Shown in pieces: positions 24,695 to 37,388 of a DNA stretch of 64,000 bases. Each line of letters begins with the position of its first letter. The stretch's first letter is position 1. A program made the translations under genes and the position numbers. The notes beneath the pieces are model-generated. The model searched no databases and was not told the origin of the DNA. It saw nothing but the letters and a program-made list of their open reading frames with translations. Source of the stretch: Sphagnum compactum (Eukaryota > Bryophyta > Sphagnopsida > Sphagnales); assembly GCA_965153455.1 (NCBI GenBank), contig OZ234493.1, positions 16,482,213 through 16,546,212 on the forward strand, read 5' to 3'.

Positions 24695-27461
24695 AGATTA
24701 TGCTCACAGCTTTCAGTTTGCGCATGACTTTGTTTTTCCCCTCAATTAGAACATTGTTTTTTCAGTGGTCCTGTCATGTGTGTGTAGTGATTGTTGTATG
24801 ATCATGTGCAGGTATGCACATTTTATCAGCGTGGCCTTTGTTCTTATGGCAGTCGTTGCAGGTATGAGCATGTAAAACTGTCCCGTCCAGTGTCAAATAA
24901 TCCTCTCCCTCCCCTACCAAGACCTTCAGTGGTAACTCTTACCTCATCTCCAGACACAAGTAGGGCAGAAGAGAGCTCAAGCAATACCCCTACACAAAGT
25001 GCCTGGCAACTCACAGAAGGCAAGGCTAATTTGGGTCCCCGATTTCTGGAAGAAGATGATGAAAAGGATGTTGAAGAGATTGAAATGCCAACGTCCAACG
25101 ACCCCAGTGAGACCCCAATCTGCGCGTTTGCAGCTGCTGGCATATGCCCTCGGGGTGATAACTGCCCGCAGATTCATGGTGACTTCTCCCCAACTTGTGG
25201 GAAGCATTGTTTGCATCCCTTTCGTCCATGAGAATGTGATAACCACAGGCAGCAGTGTGAACGTAACCAGAAGAAGCTTGAGGCACTTCGCAAGAGCCAA
25301 GATATTGAAGGCAGTGTCTGTCTGGAACGGGTGCTTTCAAAAACAACAGTTGCTGAGCGGAAATTTGGATTAATGTCAGGTCATCCATTTTGTGTTGGCT
25401 GTATACGGGGTTGGCGGAGTGGTTCTCATGCACCAGGGATGGACATTGATACTGTTGTGCGGGCCTGCCCAGTTTGTCGAGTAACTTCACATTTTATAGT
25501 CCCAAGTGTTGTTTGGTACTCAAGTTCTGAAGTAAAGGAGGATATAATCAACGGCTATAAGAACAAGCTCAGGTGTGTGCATGAGACCTAAAGCTGTTTG
25601 TTCTATTTGATGTCCCTCTCACAACTTGAGGTTTTATTACCCATCTGACATACTACTTGACAGATGGTGACCTGATACATAATTGTCCTTTAAGATTATA
25701 CTCACCCTATTATGGACCTGTCTAATGACCAGCCAGCTGGTTGGATTTTGACTTGCAAGATTGGCGCAGCCATTCTGGTAGGCTTGTCTTGTGGCTGCAC
25801 CCAGCTGTGACCATCAGTCTTTTATCTGGTCGGGTGCCTGATTTGTCAATATTTGTGTATATAGATTGTGCTCTGATTTGTCATAGGTGGGTGGTGTGTT
25901 GCACATTAAATGACTGGAATACGACCTCCTTTTCCATCCCTTCAACAATTCAAGCAATCAAGGAGATCAAGTGGACATGGAGGCATAAGGGGTGACCCCA
26001 AAGTCCTTATTGGTCTCTAGGTGTTTGCATTCTTATGTGAGAACATATAGAATGCTTTACCTTAGCTCCTGATCCACAGACGTGTAAAAATACACGCACA
26101 ATGTTTTTGTAATTGAATGTTAGCGGTGTATTTGTGTGTGCGGTGATGTTGATTGTAAGTATTTTGACTATGGAAATGGAACATGTCCCTTTGGAACTAG
26201 CTGCTTCTACAAGGTAAGGAAACCAGCTTTTTTTGTTCTCTGTCCTCTGTGCAACTCAAATTGTCATGTCAGAGTGTAGCTGACCCCCATGTGACCATGT
26301 TGTCTTAACACATTTGACAATTCCGGTTGGCATCAGATGCTCCTGCTCAGGATTTTGCATATTTAGCCGGTTTCATATGTTGACTTTCCTTCATCTGCAG
26401 CATATGTTTAGAGATGGAAGTAGGGAGGAGGTGAAGTTACGGCACCTTGGTGCTGCTGATGGGAACACTGTCATTGCCAAAAATGCTCGGTAAGCTTTTC
26501 AGGCTCCCCTTGCTGAAAGGTTTTCTCCTTTGTTTTTGACCGATCCTTAGGAGCTTTGTGGTTTTCATGAAATTATTAACATCTTTGGTCAGGATGTAAG
26601 ATGACCAAAGATGTTCAAGATGCATACATCATTTTAAGCTCAAGACTACCCTGCCGTGATTTTTTGTGGCTTCCTGACTGCAATTGTCCATGTCCTTTGA
26701 TATCAGACCTTAAATGTGTTGCTGGCAGGTCAAGGGAGAAATTATTCTGGCAGATAAAGGGTTTGAGTGTTGCAACTTCTGAAAGCTTCTGTCCTCTCTA
26801 ATGCTGGAGAAGGATTTCATTCTATTCTGCATTTTGAACGTTATGTGCCACTTGTTGTAATGGTTTGCAGTTTTTGAATCCAATGTTGTTTTGATATTCT
26901 CTTGATATGGACAGGTTATCGGACTTCCTGGACAGATTGGTTAATGCCAGGGGAACTGGATGGATGAGAATGCAAGCGGGAACCAACATGGAGACTTAGC
27001 TTGCCAAAAATACTAATATGACAGGAAGGACCAAGTATTTAAGGGCCCTTGACACAAAGGACTGCACACAACATGTGCATTCATAATCTGTAAGCTTTTA
27101 CTTTGCCCCAGCAATTCTACCTGCACTCAAACGGGTTGCCTGACTGATCTATGGGGTAGTAAAGATTCATACCCTGTTGTCCAGATATCATGATCTGTGC
27201 AGAGATGGTAGTTGTGTTATCAAGTAAGTTCCAGGGTTGTCTGACTGATCAATGGGGTAATTGGATTGTTATATATACTTCCCTACACCCACTATTGGGA
27301 GCTGATGAAGTGAGTAGGGTGTTGTGGCAGCTAGTCATTGCTATTCATAGTGAAATTGATTGTCTGATACTTTGCAAGTGACACTTGTCATGTTATGACC
27401 ATACTGAATTTCATCATCTGAGTTTTGCTTGTACTAGAATTGACCCAATGGTTAGGCCTTC
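24695..27461 (+). repeat. Tandem duplication unit 2 (2,767 bp)
   Basis: This is the second direct copy. Its right limit is set by the shared words gaattgacccaatg and cttca; beyond about 27,461 the sequence is no longer shared with the first unit. The adjacency is seamless, with no transposon ends or target duplication visible. Confidence 0.93.
24812..26999 (+). pseudogene. Makorin-type C3H/RING gene, copy B (broken, no exon 1)
   Basis: Exons correspond to copy A: 24,812-25,572, 26,144-26,213, 26,401-26,489 and 26,915-26,999. Exon 1 with the first CCCH finger and start is absent, because the duplicated unit begins inside intron 1. The copy shares with A the TGA before the RING (25,229-25,231), the Cys-to-Gly change, the missing Cys-Asp and the lost exon 3 acceptor. 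It differs in the last exon, where AGA replaces the TGA of copy A, so the frame continues past LSDFLDRLVNARG to a stop at 26,997-26,999. That makes B closer to the ancestral C-terminus (plant makorins end near LSDFLSRL). Not expected to make a ligase. Confidence 0.92.
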
Positions 27462-30400
27462 ACAGTGTTGCTGTGGAGTTTTCTTTGCATTCTCATAGAG
27501 ATGTCATCTTCCTACTGATAAGAACATATTGCTGGCTCATGTTGATAATGGCTCACCTCTAGCAGTTGGTCAGCCTTGACTTGGACGGATAGTCTTTGAA
27601 TTCATCTGAAATCATCCTGGTGATATTTGCTTGTTTTAGATATGATCTGAGGATGTGAATTTGCGAACAAGGAGGGGAGAATATTAAAGGCCTCGGAAGT
27701 ACTTTGTTTGCAACTACCAAAGAACTTGAATAGACAGCGAGATGTGCAGTTGACATTGACACTTAAGGTGTGTTGTATTCAATGTATTCATTGAACTTTT
27801 GTTGTCTAATCCACCTGAAATGTCAGGTGTCAGTATACTATCTGAGCTATTACAGTAAAAAAACTCTTCAAATCTGTGTCAGCTTCTCTGCAATGAAAAT
27901 GCCAGTGTGCATTGCACCTTCAAAAGTTAGTTTCTTGGATGGAGCACATTCTTTTATCTCTTCAGAAGAATGGAATGTTAGTAGTATGAGATGTTTTATG
28001 ACCTCGTCATTTGATTCATTGCTAGGATATCGGACTCAGAAGTTTGGTTCTACTGAATTTAGAAGCACACTTGTTGTGTCAGCATGGACATCTAAAATTA
28101 TTTTACAGGATCTTCAACCTTGCAGGCCTTAGCAAGATTGCGTAATTCTTAGGGTGTTGAAACAAAGTTGGATGACTCAGACACCCAGTACCTCGTGACC
28201 CCAACTCCATTAGAACAAGGTTGGCTACAATGTTCAAACATCCAGAATGACAATTGTACAATGGTGAATTTGGGTATTTTTCTAAGTATTGTGAAGCCAT
28301 CTCCACCAAGATAGAATATCCCTTGCACTATGTTTTAATTTGTGGATTTATGTCCCAATTCACCTATCCCACCAAATCTGGTCCAACCTCTAAAGCCCTA
28401 GATTGGAATGGGTGAAAATCTCTCTTTTGCCTCCAAATTGTAACTCAATTCAAGATTAGCCACCATGGCCATGGAATTCGAATTCATGAAATCACATTGC
28501 CCTTAATGAGCATCCATGGCATCAACAATTTTAGTTGTTTTGGACATGGTTCACATATGCCCTTATTTCAAGGGAAAAACATTTTTTTGTTACAGAAGAA
28601 TGCCAACTTTGTTGCAAGTTCCTTCACAATAACATGAGGGATTGACAAAGAAGCAACACATTCTAGGATGGGGTGTGACGACTACAAGTTAAAAGAACAT
28701 ATTTGTTGGGCTGCGACACCTACTTTCCCATAAGGAAGTGAGGAATGCTAAAACATGACATTGCAAAGTTTTATGGTTATGTGGTTGTGTTGAATGAATC
28801 TATGAACTAATTTGAAAAAGACACTCTACATAAAGTGGTGGACATTCTCCAAGCTTGGTGATTTAATGAAAATCTTTAGTTGTTGTCTTTAGAATGTTAT
28901 AGGAATATAGTGTAGGTTGCACTTCTCTATTCAAGAACTTTGCAAAATAATGACTTGTAAACTTAATACACATCACAAATTGTCAATAACTATATTACAA
29001 ATGATACAAAATGTTTTGTAAATTCAAGGTTGTGATAATTACTCATACAAATATTTTTCTAAAACATATTTTAGCCACAACTCTAATTCAAGATTTATGT
29101 TCTAAGCTTTCAATCTAATATGCACAAATGGAAACTTTTGGATTTAGAAGTTGTCTTACCATATTGGATTTCACATAAAATTATCATATTTGCATGATAT
29201 TTCCAAAATGTGATTGCAAATATGATACTTCCCACAATCACAAAAAAGAGAAGTATTGTTGATAGTGTCCATTTTAACATCTAGTCATTTGTTTAGGGGG
29301 GGATGAGGGGGGGGGGGGTCCCTAAGTAAATTGATGATACCTTGTTACCACGTATAGTTGGACATTCATATTGAATCTTTCGATAACCTTGTTAACATGT
29401 TTGTGTTGTAACATATGTACATATATAGATTATAATAACTTCAACATAAACTTAGAAATATTTCAAATCTAGTTGAAGAATTGTGGATAAGTTGTATGCT
29501 TGATGTAAACTTTTTGAAAACCCATTTACATATAACATTATTCTAGTGATGTAGGAATTGATTATATGGGGTTCTTTGCAAAAGGTTTTGTATGTCACTT
29601 TTACATGACCATTCTAGTCGTATGGTCGTCCTTGGAACCATTCCAAAGACAATTTCGAAATAACTACCTCATTTTCAAGCTTAACTACTTCATAACTACT
29701 TTCTTTCCTATTAACTTTCATAATAAGTATTTCTCACCTTTCCTAATAACTACTTCTATTTTATAACTACCTCACTCCTTTTTCCTATCCACCAACATGG
29801 ATTTTAAAATAAAAATTAACATGTGTCTTTTCATGTCCATGAATTTTAGATTAATTTAAATTAAATTTGATATTGACATAAATACATGAAAACATTTATT
29901 TAAAAAATAGTTGAATGTCACTAGTAGTGTGCAACAACGTGGAAGTCAAATGTAATACATATGATTAGTTATTATAAAAATTTGAGACAATGGTTACAAC
30001 ATGGATTCCTTTCAAATCTATGAATAATATGACTATCATTCCGAGTTTTAGTAATCTTCAAACCCATAATTAAAAAAATATTAATTTCCAAGAAAATTGT
30101 TTCTAATGTCATGAAATTTAATGTAAATTTCCATGCAATACAATCTATTCAAATAGTTGCACATTACAAACATTTCAAAGTATAACCTTTTTTTAAAAAA
30201 TTGTTTACAAATATGTATGTGACCTTGGATGCAAGTAAGAATGGATACTTACAAAACCAATGAATAGGTGCCATTTTCCCAAGGCGAGATGTATTTATTT
30301 ATATTATTATCCACAACATATATCCCCCCCCCCCCCCCCCCACCCGCTAAATGTGGTGTGTTTATATTTGTCTCATTGAAGATTCCATTAAAGTTGCTTT

Positions 30401-30736
30401 GATCAATTGCATCAATAATTTTGAATAAATGATATTTCAAATTCCATGCGCCAAAACATGAACTATTGTAGCATTGAAATGGAAGTACTTTAAATCCTAT
30501 AAAAATTCTAAAAGATTTATGAAAAGTAAGTGTGATAAGCAAATGATTAAGAAGGCCAAATCCTAGTAATAACAATTGTGTTGAATGACAACATATATTA
30601 TAAAGAATTGTGAAACTTTGAGTTTATGGACCTATTGGAATACCTTTCCACATTTACAAAAACGATAAATTAATTAAATGGACAAATGTTACATTAAATA
30701 TACATGTTGAATTTAATCATATAATGAATATACAAA
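27462..30736. other. Tract without a supported gene
   Basis: The first 700 bp continue the sequence that lay downstream of the original makorin gene. A 120-codon frame at 27,770-28,132 has no recognisable features. Homopolymer runs lie at 29,307-29,318 (G12) and 30,324-30,341 (C18). The remainder is AT-rich. Confidence 0.4.
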
Positions 30737-33700
30737 TCACATCCTTTTGGAAGTGGAGTCGAATCTTTTCCATAGTGCGTTGAAAGGTTCTTGGATTAAT
30801 GTGGCAATATATTGCAATCCTTTCTTTTTGTTCAATCCTTCCAAACGTTGCAAAACTTCTTGCATTTCTGGTCTTTGATTTGGGTCTTCCTATAAGAAAC
30901 AAGCGTCATAAAAGTTAGATGTTTATTATGTAATTGTTATACATTACAATCAAACCATGGCAAAATGCTCCAATAAATAGGACCATATGTTCATGTCTCA
31001 ATTTTCATAACATAATTTGAACATATATTCTTCAAAAAGGAGTGTAGAAACCAACTTATATTTGTATTCAACAACATAATTTTATGTTATTTGAAACTAG
31101 GATACTCAAATTGACTTTACATATCAATCATGCAAATGGTTTAAGGAATTCCAAATGAAATTGAATGTACCATTTGCATGTGCAAACCTTCTTAAGAAGT
31201 TTTACATTCATTAATCAATCCAATTTAACTTATTTCACTAGTAAAAGCGTGGTTTATGACTAAATTTTAGTCACAAACAACATTTGCCACTAAAAGTTAG
31301 CCTAGTAGCAAATGACAAATTAGGAACGACGCTAGTTGCAAACAACAGATGAAATATTTGTTTTCATAGAATACACATATGACAATTTTACACATGTATC
31401 CAAGGATGAGCTCTTGCGACTACACTTACAACTACAATGTACAGCAATATGTTGAATGTTGAAGTTGTTTACATTGTAGTTGTAATATGTGCCATGTGGT
31501 GGCTTAAGATTGAAGGACGTGACAACTTAAAATTTATAATCATTTAAGGTTAATTTAAGGTTGGACCACTTATGATAGGCCAATTGGCACTTGAGCTAAG
31601 CCTAGGTTAGGCCACCTAACCTAATTAAGTGCCTAATGTACGTAACCTAATTTCAAGGTAAACCATTTAAAATAGGCCATGTGGCACCTAGGCTATGCCT
31701 AGGCCACCTAGCCATTGTCTAGCTTAGGTAGGTAGGTACTTAGGTCTAGGTCTAAATTGTTACAACAAAATCCAATTTTATTTTTAATTTAACCTATTAT
31801 GTGGAGCGTATGTGATTAGCTCCTCCCATATGGCAACTAAAAAAATTTAATGTGTTTACACCAAATCAACCTATTTATATAGTTTGTAAATTTGAAATGG
31901 AAGACAAACAATATGGGATAAAATTTTATCTATAGCTCTTAGTCGCATAGTTCTAACCTAGTTGCAACTATTCCTTAAGATATACTATTACATAGCCTAC
32001 CTACTAGGTAGCATAAGTTTTTACTAGGTAATCATTTAGATAATATTTATTTGAAGTCAAAATTCAAATAGTTTAAAAATAATTATTTATTTAAAATACC
32101 TATTTAGATAGCCTCTAAATAAATATTTATAATTCAATAGGCCTATTAAGTAGCTAGTGGATACGTAGGTATATATGTAGATACCTAATAAATAGCTAGG
32201 TAGCTAGGTAGATAAATGGTATATAGGTAGGTGTACAAAGTAGGTAGGTAGGGTATATGCACCTAGTAAATAAATAGGTAGGTAGTAGGTAGGTATTTAG
32301 TAATTATGTAGGTAGGGATGTAAGTGGTATGTACATAAATACATAACAGGTAGGTATATGGTACATATGTGGGTACCTAGTAATTAAGTAGGTAGGTAGG
32401 TAATTAAGTAGGTAAACATTTAGTAGGTAGGTATAAACATATAGATAAATATGTATTATTAAATAATCTATATGTGTAGTTACTAGGTAACATATGTACC
32501 TTATGTACTTATAATGTAACTATTTTGGTTGCATGTGCAACTGAATGTATATATGATGTTGTAAAAATAAAAAGACATCATGAAAAATCAACCTATTGAA
32601 AAGATGAAATAGGTCATAATTACAACCTAGTTGAAAAGAAGACCAAAATCCATCCAAATTTGAAAATTAGTTTCAGAGGCAACCATTCATAGTCATAAGC
32701 GACATTTAGTCGCACATAGTCACACAAGGAATGGTTGCAAATGACAAGATTTCTATTAGTGTTTCATATTGTTTCAAATATTACATTGAATCCATGATTT
32801 TAGGTTTTTGAAATTTGCTTGACCACAAATTGAATGATAAAATAAAAGATTTGGCACAAGATTTACCTTGATGCATTGAAGGGAAATTTGCAAAAATGAT
32901 TTGGCTTCATTTCGATCAAACCCAACAATTGAATTATTAATTGCAACATCAAAAATTTGTTGAAATCCATCTTCTTCCTCTTGAACCTCTTGTACCCATT
33001 GGATAAAGTGGCGAATGTGAATTTCATTTCCATCTAAAGTCAATGGTGACCCATTCACAAGTCGAATCAACAATACTCCAAAGCTATACACATCACTTTT
33101 TGTCAATGCTTGATTTGAATGAATTTCTGGTGCCATATATCCGCTTGTTCCTGGCCTAGAAGTTGAAGCTAATGCAATCTGAATTTAAAAATTCAAAAAT
33201 ATCAATAATTTCAATGTGCGTTGCATGCATTGAATATACATGTCAAAATTCATAAAACCCATACCCAATATGGTATAATACCAATAGGAAACTTGATTTT
33301 TTTTTAATCACAAAAGTCGCAATCCTTTTGTTATTACTTGTGCACACATAAAAATAAATTTTGTAATATAAAATTTGTAATTTCATGAATTATTACATTA
33401 AGTGTTTTTCAAATATTCATTTTACATTGTGATTGTTTATCATATTATTCCATGACCTATAATAATGAAAATATAAAATTATTAAATTGTGGCACACAAG
33501 AGTGTTCAAATTTGCAAAGTTCATAATTGCACTAAGATATAATGCCCATGCATTTAATCAACAAAAAAATAATGGTGGGGCACATACCACATTTTCATCC
33601 CTGCCATGTAAAATTTTTGCCAACCCAAAATCAGCCAATTTTGGGGTGTAATCCTTATCCAAAAGGATATTTCCTGGTTTGATGTCAAGATGAACAATGG

Positions 33701-36700
33701 TTGGATCACATTTATGATGCAAATGTGCCAATCCTCGAGCGACCCCTATAATGATGCATATTCGTTTGTCCCAATCCAAACGTTTATCTCCATCGAGCCA
33801 TTTGTCAAGAGATGAATTTGAAATGTATTCATACACCAACATGTGTTTTAAACCTTTGATACAATAGCCCAAAAGACGAACCAAATTCATATGTCGAATT
33901 GATCCCAAGGTGTTCATTTCTGATACGAAAGATTTTTTTGCACCTTCATTATGTTCACCACTCCATTCCAAAACTTTAATCGCAATTGTAATGCCTTTCC
34001 AACAACTTTGATACACCTCACCATAGGCTCCTCTCCCCAAACTTGGTCCGAAATTCAATTCATCGTATGTAAAAGATCGAATACTCGAATTTAATGGCAA
34101 CGATTCTATTATCGGTTGGTATTCATCGAACATCCATTTCAACCATTTTCGATCTTGTTCATCATTTGGTGTGAGATTATGAAGTTTATCGATCGCTTCC
34201 AATGCTGCTTGATATTTGTTTAAACTCCAACTCATGTGGGCATGAACTGTTAAAGTGAATGCATCATTTGGTTCAAGAACATCAGCCTTGTCAAGATCCT
34301 CGAAGGTTCCTTGATAGTCACCCAGGTTCCTTTTGATAGCTCCACGAACACTCAAAGTGAATGCATTGTTTGGTTCAAGAACATCAGCTTCATCAAGATC
34401 CTCCAAGGCTCCTTGATAGTCATGCAACATCCTTTTGACATCTCCACGAACACTCAAAATGAATGCATTGATTGGTTCAAGAACATGACCCTTGTCAAAG
34501 TCCTCCAAGGCTCCTTGATAGTCATCCAACATCCTTTTGACATCTCCACGACGTCGCAAAGTGAATGCATTGTTTGGTTCAAGAACATCAGCCTTGTCAA
34601 GGTCCTCCAAGGCTCCTTGATAGTCATCCAATATCCTTTTGACATTTCCACGACGTCGCAAAGTGAATGCATTGTTTGGTTCAAGAACATCAGCCTTGTC
34701 AAGGTCCTCCAAGGCTCCTTGATAGTCATTCAACATCCTTTTGACCTCTCCACGACTCCTCAAAATGAATGCATCATTTGGTTCAAGAACATCAGCCTTG
34801 TTAAGGTCCTCCACGGCTCCTTGATAGTCATGCAACATCCTTTTGACCTCTCCACGAACACTCAAAGTGAATGCATTGTTTGGTTCAAGAACATGAGCCT
34901 TGTCAAGGTCGTCCAAGGCTCCTTGATAGTCATGCAACATCCTTTTGACCTCTCCACGAACACTCAAAGTGAATGCATTGTTTGGTTTAAGAACATGACC
35001 CTTGTCAAGGTCCTCCAAGGCTCCTTGATAGTCATCCAACATCTTTTTGACCTCTCCACGAACACTAAAAGTGAATGCATTGTTTGGTTCAAGAACATCA
35101 GCCTTGTCAAGGTCCTCCAAGGCTCCTTGATAGTCATGCAACATCCTTTTGACCTCTCCACGAACACTCAAAGTGAATGCATTGTTTGGTTCAAGAACAT
35201 GAGCCTTGTCAAGGTCCTCCAAGGCTCCTTGATAGTCATCCAACTTCTTTTTGATCTCTCCACGACTCCTCAAAGTGAATGCATCGTTTGGTTCAAGAAC
35301 ATGAGCCTTGTCAACGTCCTCCAAGGCTCCTTGATAGTCATGGAACATCCTTTTGACCTCTCCACGAATTCGCAAAGTGAATGCATCGTTTGGTTCAAGA
35401 ACATGAGCCTTGTCAAGGTCCTCCAAGGCTCCTTGATAGTCATCCAATATCCTTTTAACATCTCCACGATTCCTCAAAGTGAATGCATTGTTTGGTTCAA
35501 GAACATCAGCCTTGTCAAGGTCCTCCAAGGCTCCTTGATAGTCATCCAACATTCTTTTGACATCTCCACGATGTCGCAAAGTGAATGCATTGTTTGGTTC
35601 AAGAACATGAGCCTTGTCAAGGTCGTCCAAGGCTCCTTGATAGTCATGCAACATCCTTTTGACCTCTCCACGAACACTCAAAGTGAATGCATTGTTTGGT
35701 TCAAGAACATGACCCTTGTCAAGGTCCTCCAAGGCTCCTTGATAGTCATCCAACATCTTTTTGACCTCTCCACGAACACTCAAAGTGAATGCATTGTTTG
35801 GTTCAAGAACATCAGCCTTGTCAAGGTCCTCCAAGGCTCCTTGATAGTCATGCAACATCCTTTTGACCTCTCCACGAACACTCAAAGTGAATGCATTGTT
35901 TGGTTCAAGAACATGAGCCTTGTCAAGGTCCTCCAAGGCTCCTTGATAGTCATCCAACTTCTTTTTGATCTCTCCACGACTCCTCAAAGTGAATGCATCG
36001 TTTGGTTCAAGAACATGAGCCTTGTCAACGTCCTCCAAGGCTCCTTGATAGTCATGGAACATCCTTTTGACCTCTCCACGAATTCGCAAAGTGAATGCAT
36101 CGTTTGGTTCAAGAACATGAGCCTTGTCAAGGTCCTCCAAGGCTCCTTGATAGTCATCCAATATCCTTTTGACATCTCCACGATTCCTCAAAGTGAATGC
36201 ATTGTTTGGTTCAAGAACATCAGCCTTGTCAAGGTCCTCCAAGGCTCCTTGATAGTCATCCAGGATCCTTTTGATAGCTCCATGACTCCTCAAAGTGAAT
36301 GCATCGTTTGGTTCAAGAACATCAGTTTCATGAAGATCCTCCAAGGCTCCTTGATAGTCATCCAACTTCTTTTTGATCTCTCCACGACTCCTCAAAGTGA
36401 ATGCATCGTTTGGTTCAAGAACATGAGCCTTGTCAAGGTCCTCCAAGGCTCCTTGATAGTCATGGAACATCCTTTTGACCTCTCCACGAATTCGCAAAGT
36501 GAATGCATTGTTTGGTTCAAGAACGTCAGCCTTGTCAAGGTCCTCCAAGGCTCCTTGATAGTCATCCAATATCCTTTTGACATCTCCACGATTCCTCAAA
36601 GTGAATGCATTGTTTGGTTCAAGAACATCAGCCTTGTCAAGGTCCTCCAAGGCTCCTTGATAGTCATGCAACATCCTTTTGACATCTCCACGAGTCCTCA

Positions 36701-37388
36701 AAGTGAATGTATTGTTTGGTTCAAGAACATCAGCCTTGTTAAGGTCCTCCAAGGCTCCTTGATAATCATGCAACATCCTTTTGACCTCTCCACGAACACT
36801 CAAAGTGAATGCACTATTTGGTTCAAGAACATCAGCTCCGTCAAGATCCTCCAAGGCTCCTTGATAGTCATGCAAGATTATTTTGAAAGTTCCACGAACA
36901 CTCAAAGTGAATGCATCATTTGGTGCAAGAACATCAGCCTTGTGAAGAGCCTCTAAGGCTCCTTGATAGTCATCCAACATCGTTTTGACCTCTCCACGAA
37001 TAGTCAAAGTGACTACATTGTTTGGTTCAAGAACATCAACTTTGTCAAGGTCCTCCAAGGCTCTTTGAAAGTCATGCAACATCTTTTTGACATTTCCACA
37101 AATCTTCAAAGTGATTACATTGCTTGGCGCAAGAACATCACCCTTGTGAAGGTCCTTCAATGCTCCTTGATACTCATCTAACATCTTTTTAACCTTTGCA
37201 CGAATTCGCAAAATGAATGCATTGTTTGGTTGAAGAATATCAACCTCGTCAATGTTCTCCAAAGCTCCTTGATAGTCATTTGACATCCCTTTTACATTTT
37301 CATGAGTCTTCAAAGGGATTGCATTGTTTTGTTCAAGAACATCAACCTTGTCGAACTCCTCCAAAGCTCCTTGATAATCATCCAACAT
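30737..37388 (-). CDS. TPR-array receptor-like cytoplasmic protein kinase (three exons)
   Basis: The model reads exon 1 37,388-33,588, exon 2 33,178-32,867 and exon 3 30,889-30,737: 1,421 residues, all joins phase 0 with GT-AG introns. Residues 1-1,054 are 31 TPR-like units of 34 residues (a diverged 32nd follows), with consensus Gly8, Ala20, Ala27 and Pro32. The kinase then shows the P-loop GRGAYGEVY (about 1,118), Lys in AIKV (1,138), HLDIKPGNILL (catalytic Asp 1,235, non-RD because Leu precedes it), DFG (1,253), a GYMAPE activation-segment end in exon 2, DVYSFGV, and QRPEM in exon 3. There is no signal peptide or membrane segment, so it is probably cytoplasmic. TPR arrays usually bind protein partners; the ligand is unknown. 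The start is uncertain: decayed repeat units continue upstream behind an in-frame TGA. The kinase half resembles plant receptor-like kinases. Confidence 0.85.
31236..32761. mobile_element. CACTA (En/Spm) transposon, non-autonomous, in the kinase intron
   Basis: A 1,526-bp element lies wholly inside intron 2 of the TPR-kinase gene. The left end is cactagtaaaag and the right end, read inward on the other strand, is cactaatagaaa. Both sides are flanked by ttt (31,233-31,235 and 32,762-32,764), the 3-bp target duplication expected of CACTA elements. Subterminal words of the gtcgcaaatgac and gactaaattttagtcac type occur near both ends, as is usual for transposase-binding repeats. The interior is a tagg-rich low-complexity tract with no transposase. 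It is likely spliced out with the intron. Confidence 0.85.
34227..37388 (-). repeat. 31 tandem 102-bp units coding the TPR array
   Basis: Units start at 37,388 and repeat every 102 bases without an indel, each coding 34 residues. Outer units (1-5 and 31) are diverged; the inner ones are nearly identical. Units 12-18 (36,266-35,553) and 19-25 (35,552-34,839) form a higher-order duplication of 714 bp. Units 8-10 resemble the start of the same block. Confidence 0.95.

Noticed and set aside
27770-28132. 120-codon frame downstream of the makorin pair
   Set aside because: No domain, no splice context and no copy elsewhere; probably chance.
30324-30341. C18 run as a structured element
   Set aside because: A plain homopolymer; length may be unreliable in sequencing.
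34311-36956. An 881-codon open frame on the + strand, opposite the TPR-kinase exon
   Set aside because: The 102-bp unit happens to be open on the opposite strand, and identical units keep it open. It has no family features, and the minus strand carries the TPR consensus and kinase motifs.
34227-37388. Regular repeats that might suggest a CRISPR array or satellite
   Set aside because: The period of 102 bp is a whole number of codons, units encode TPR consensus residues, and there are no repeat-spacer differences of CRISPR type.
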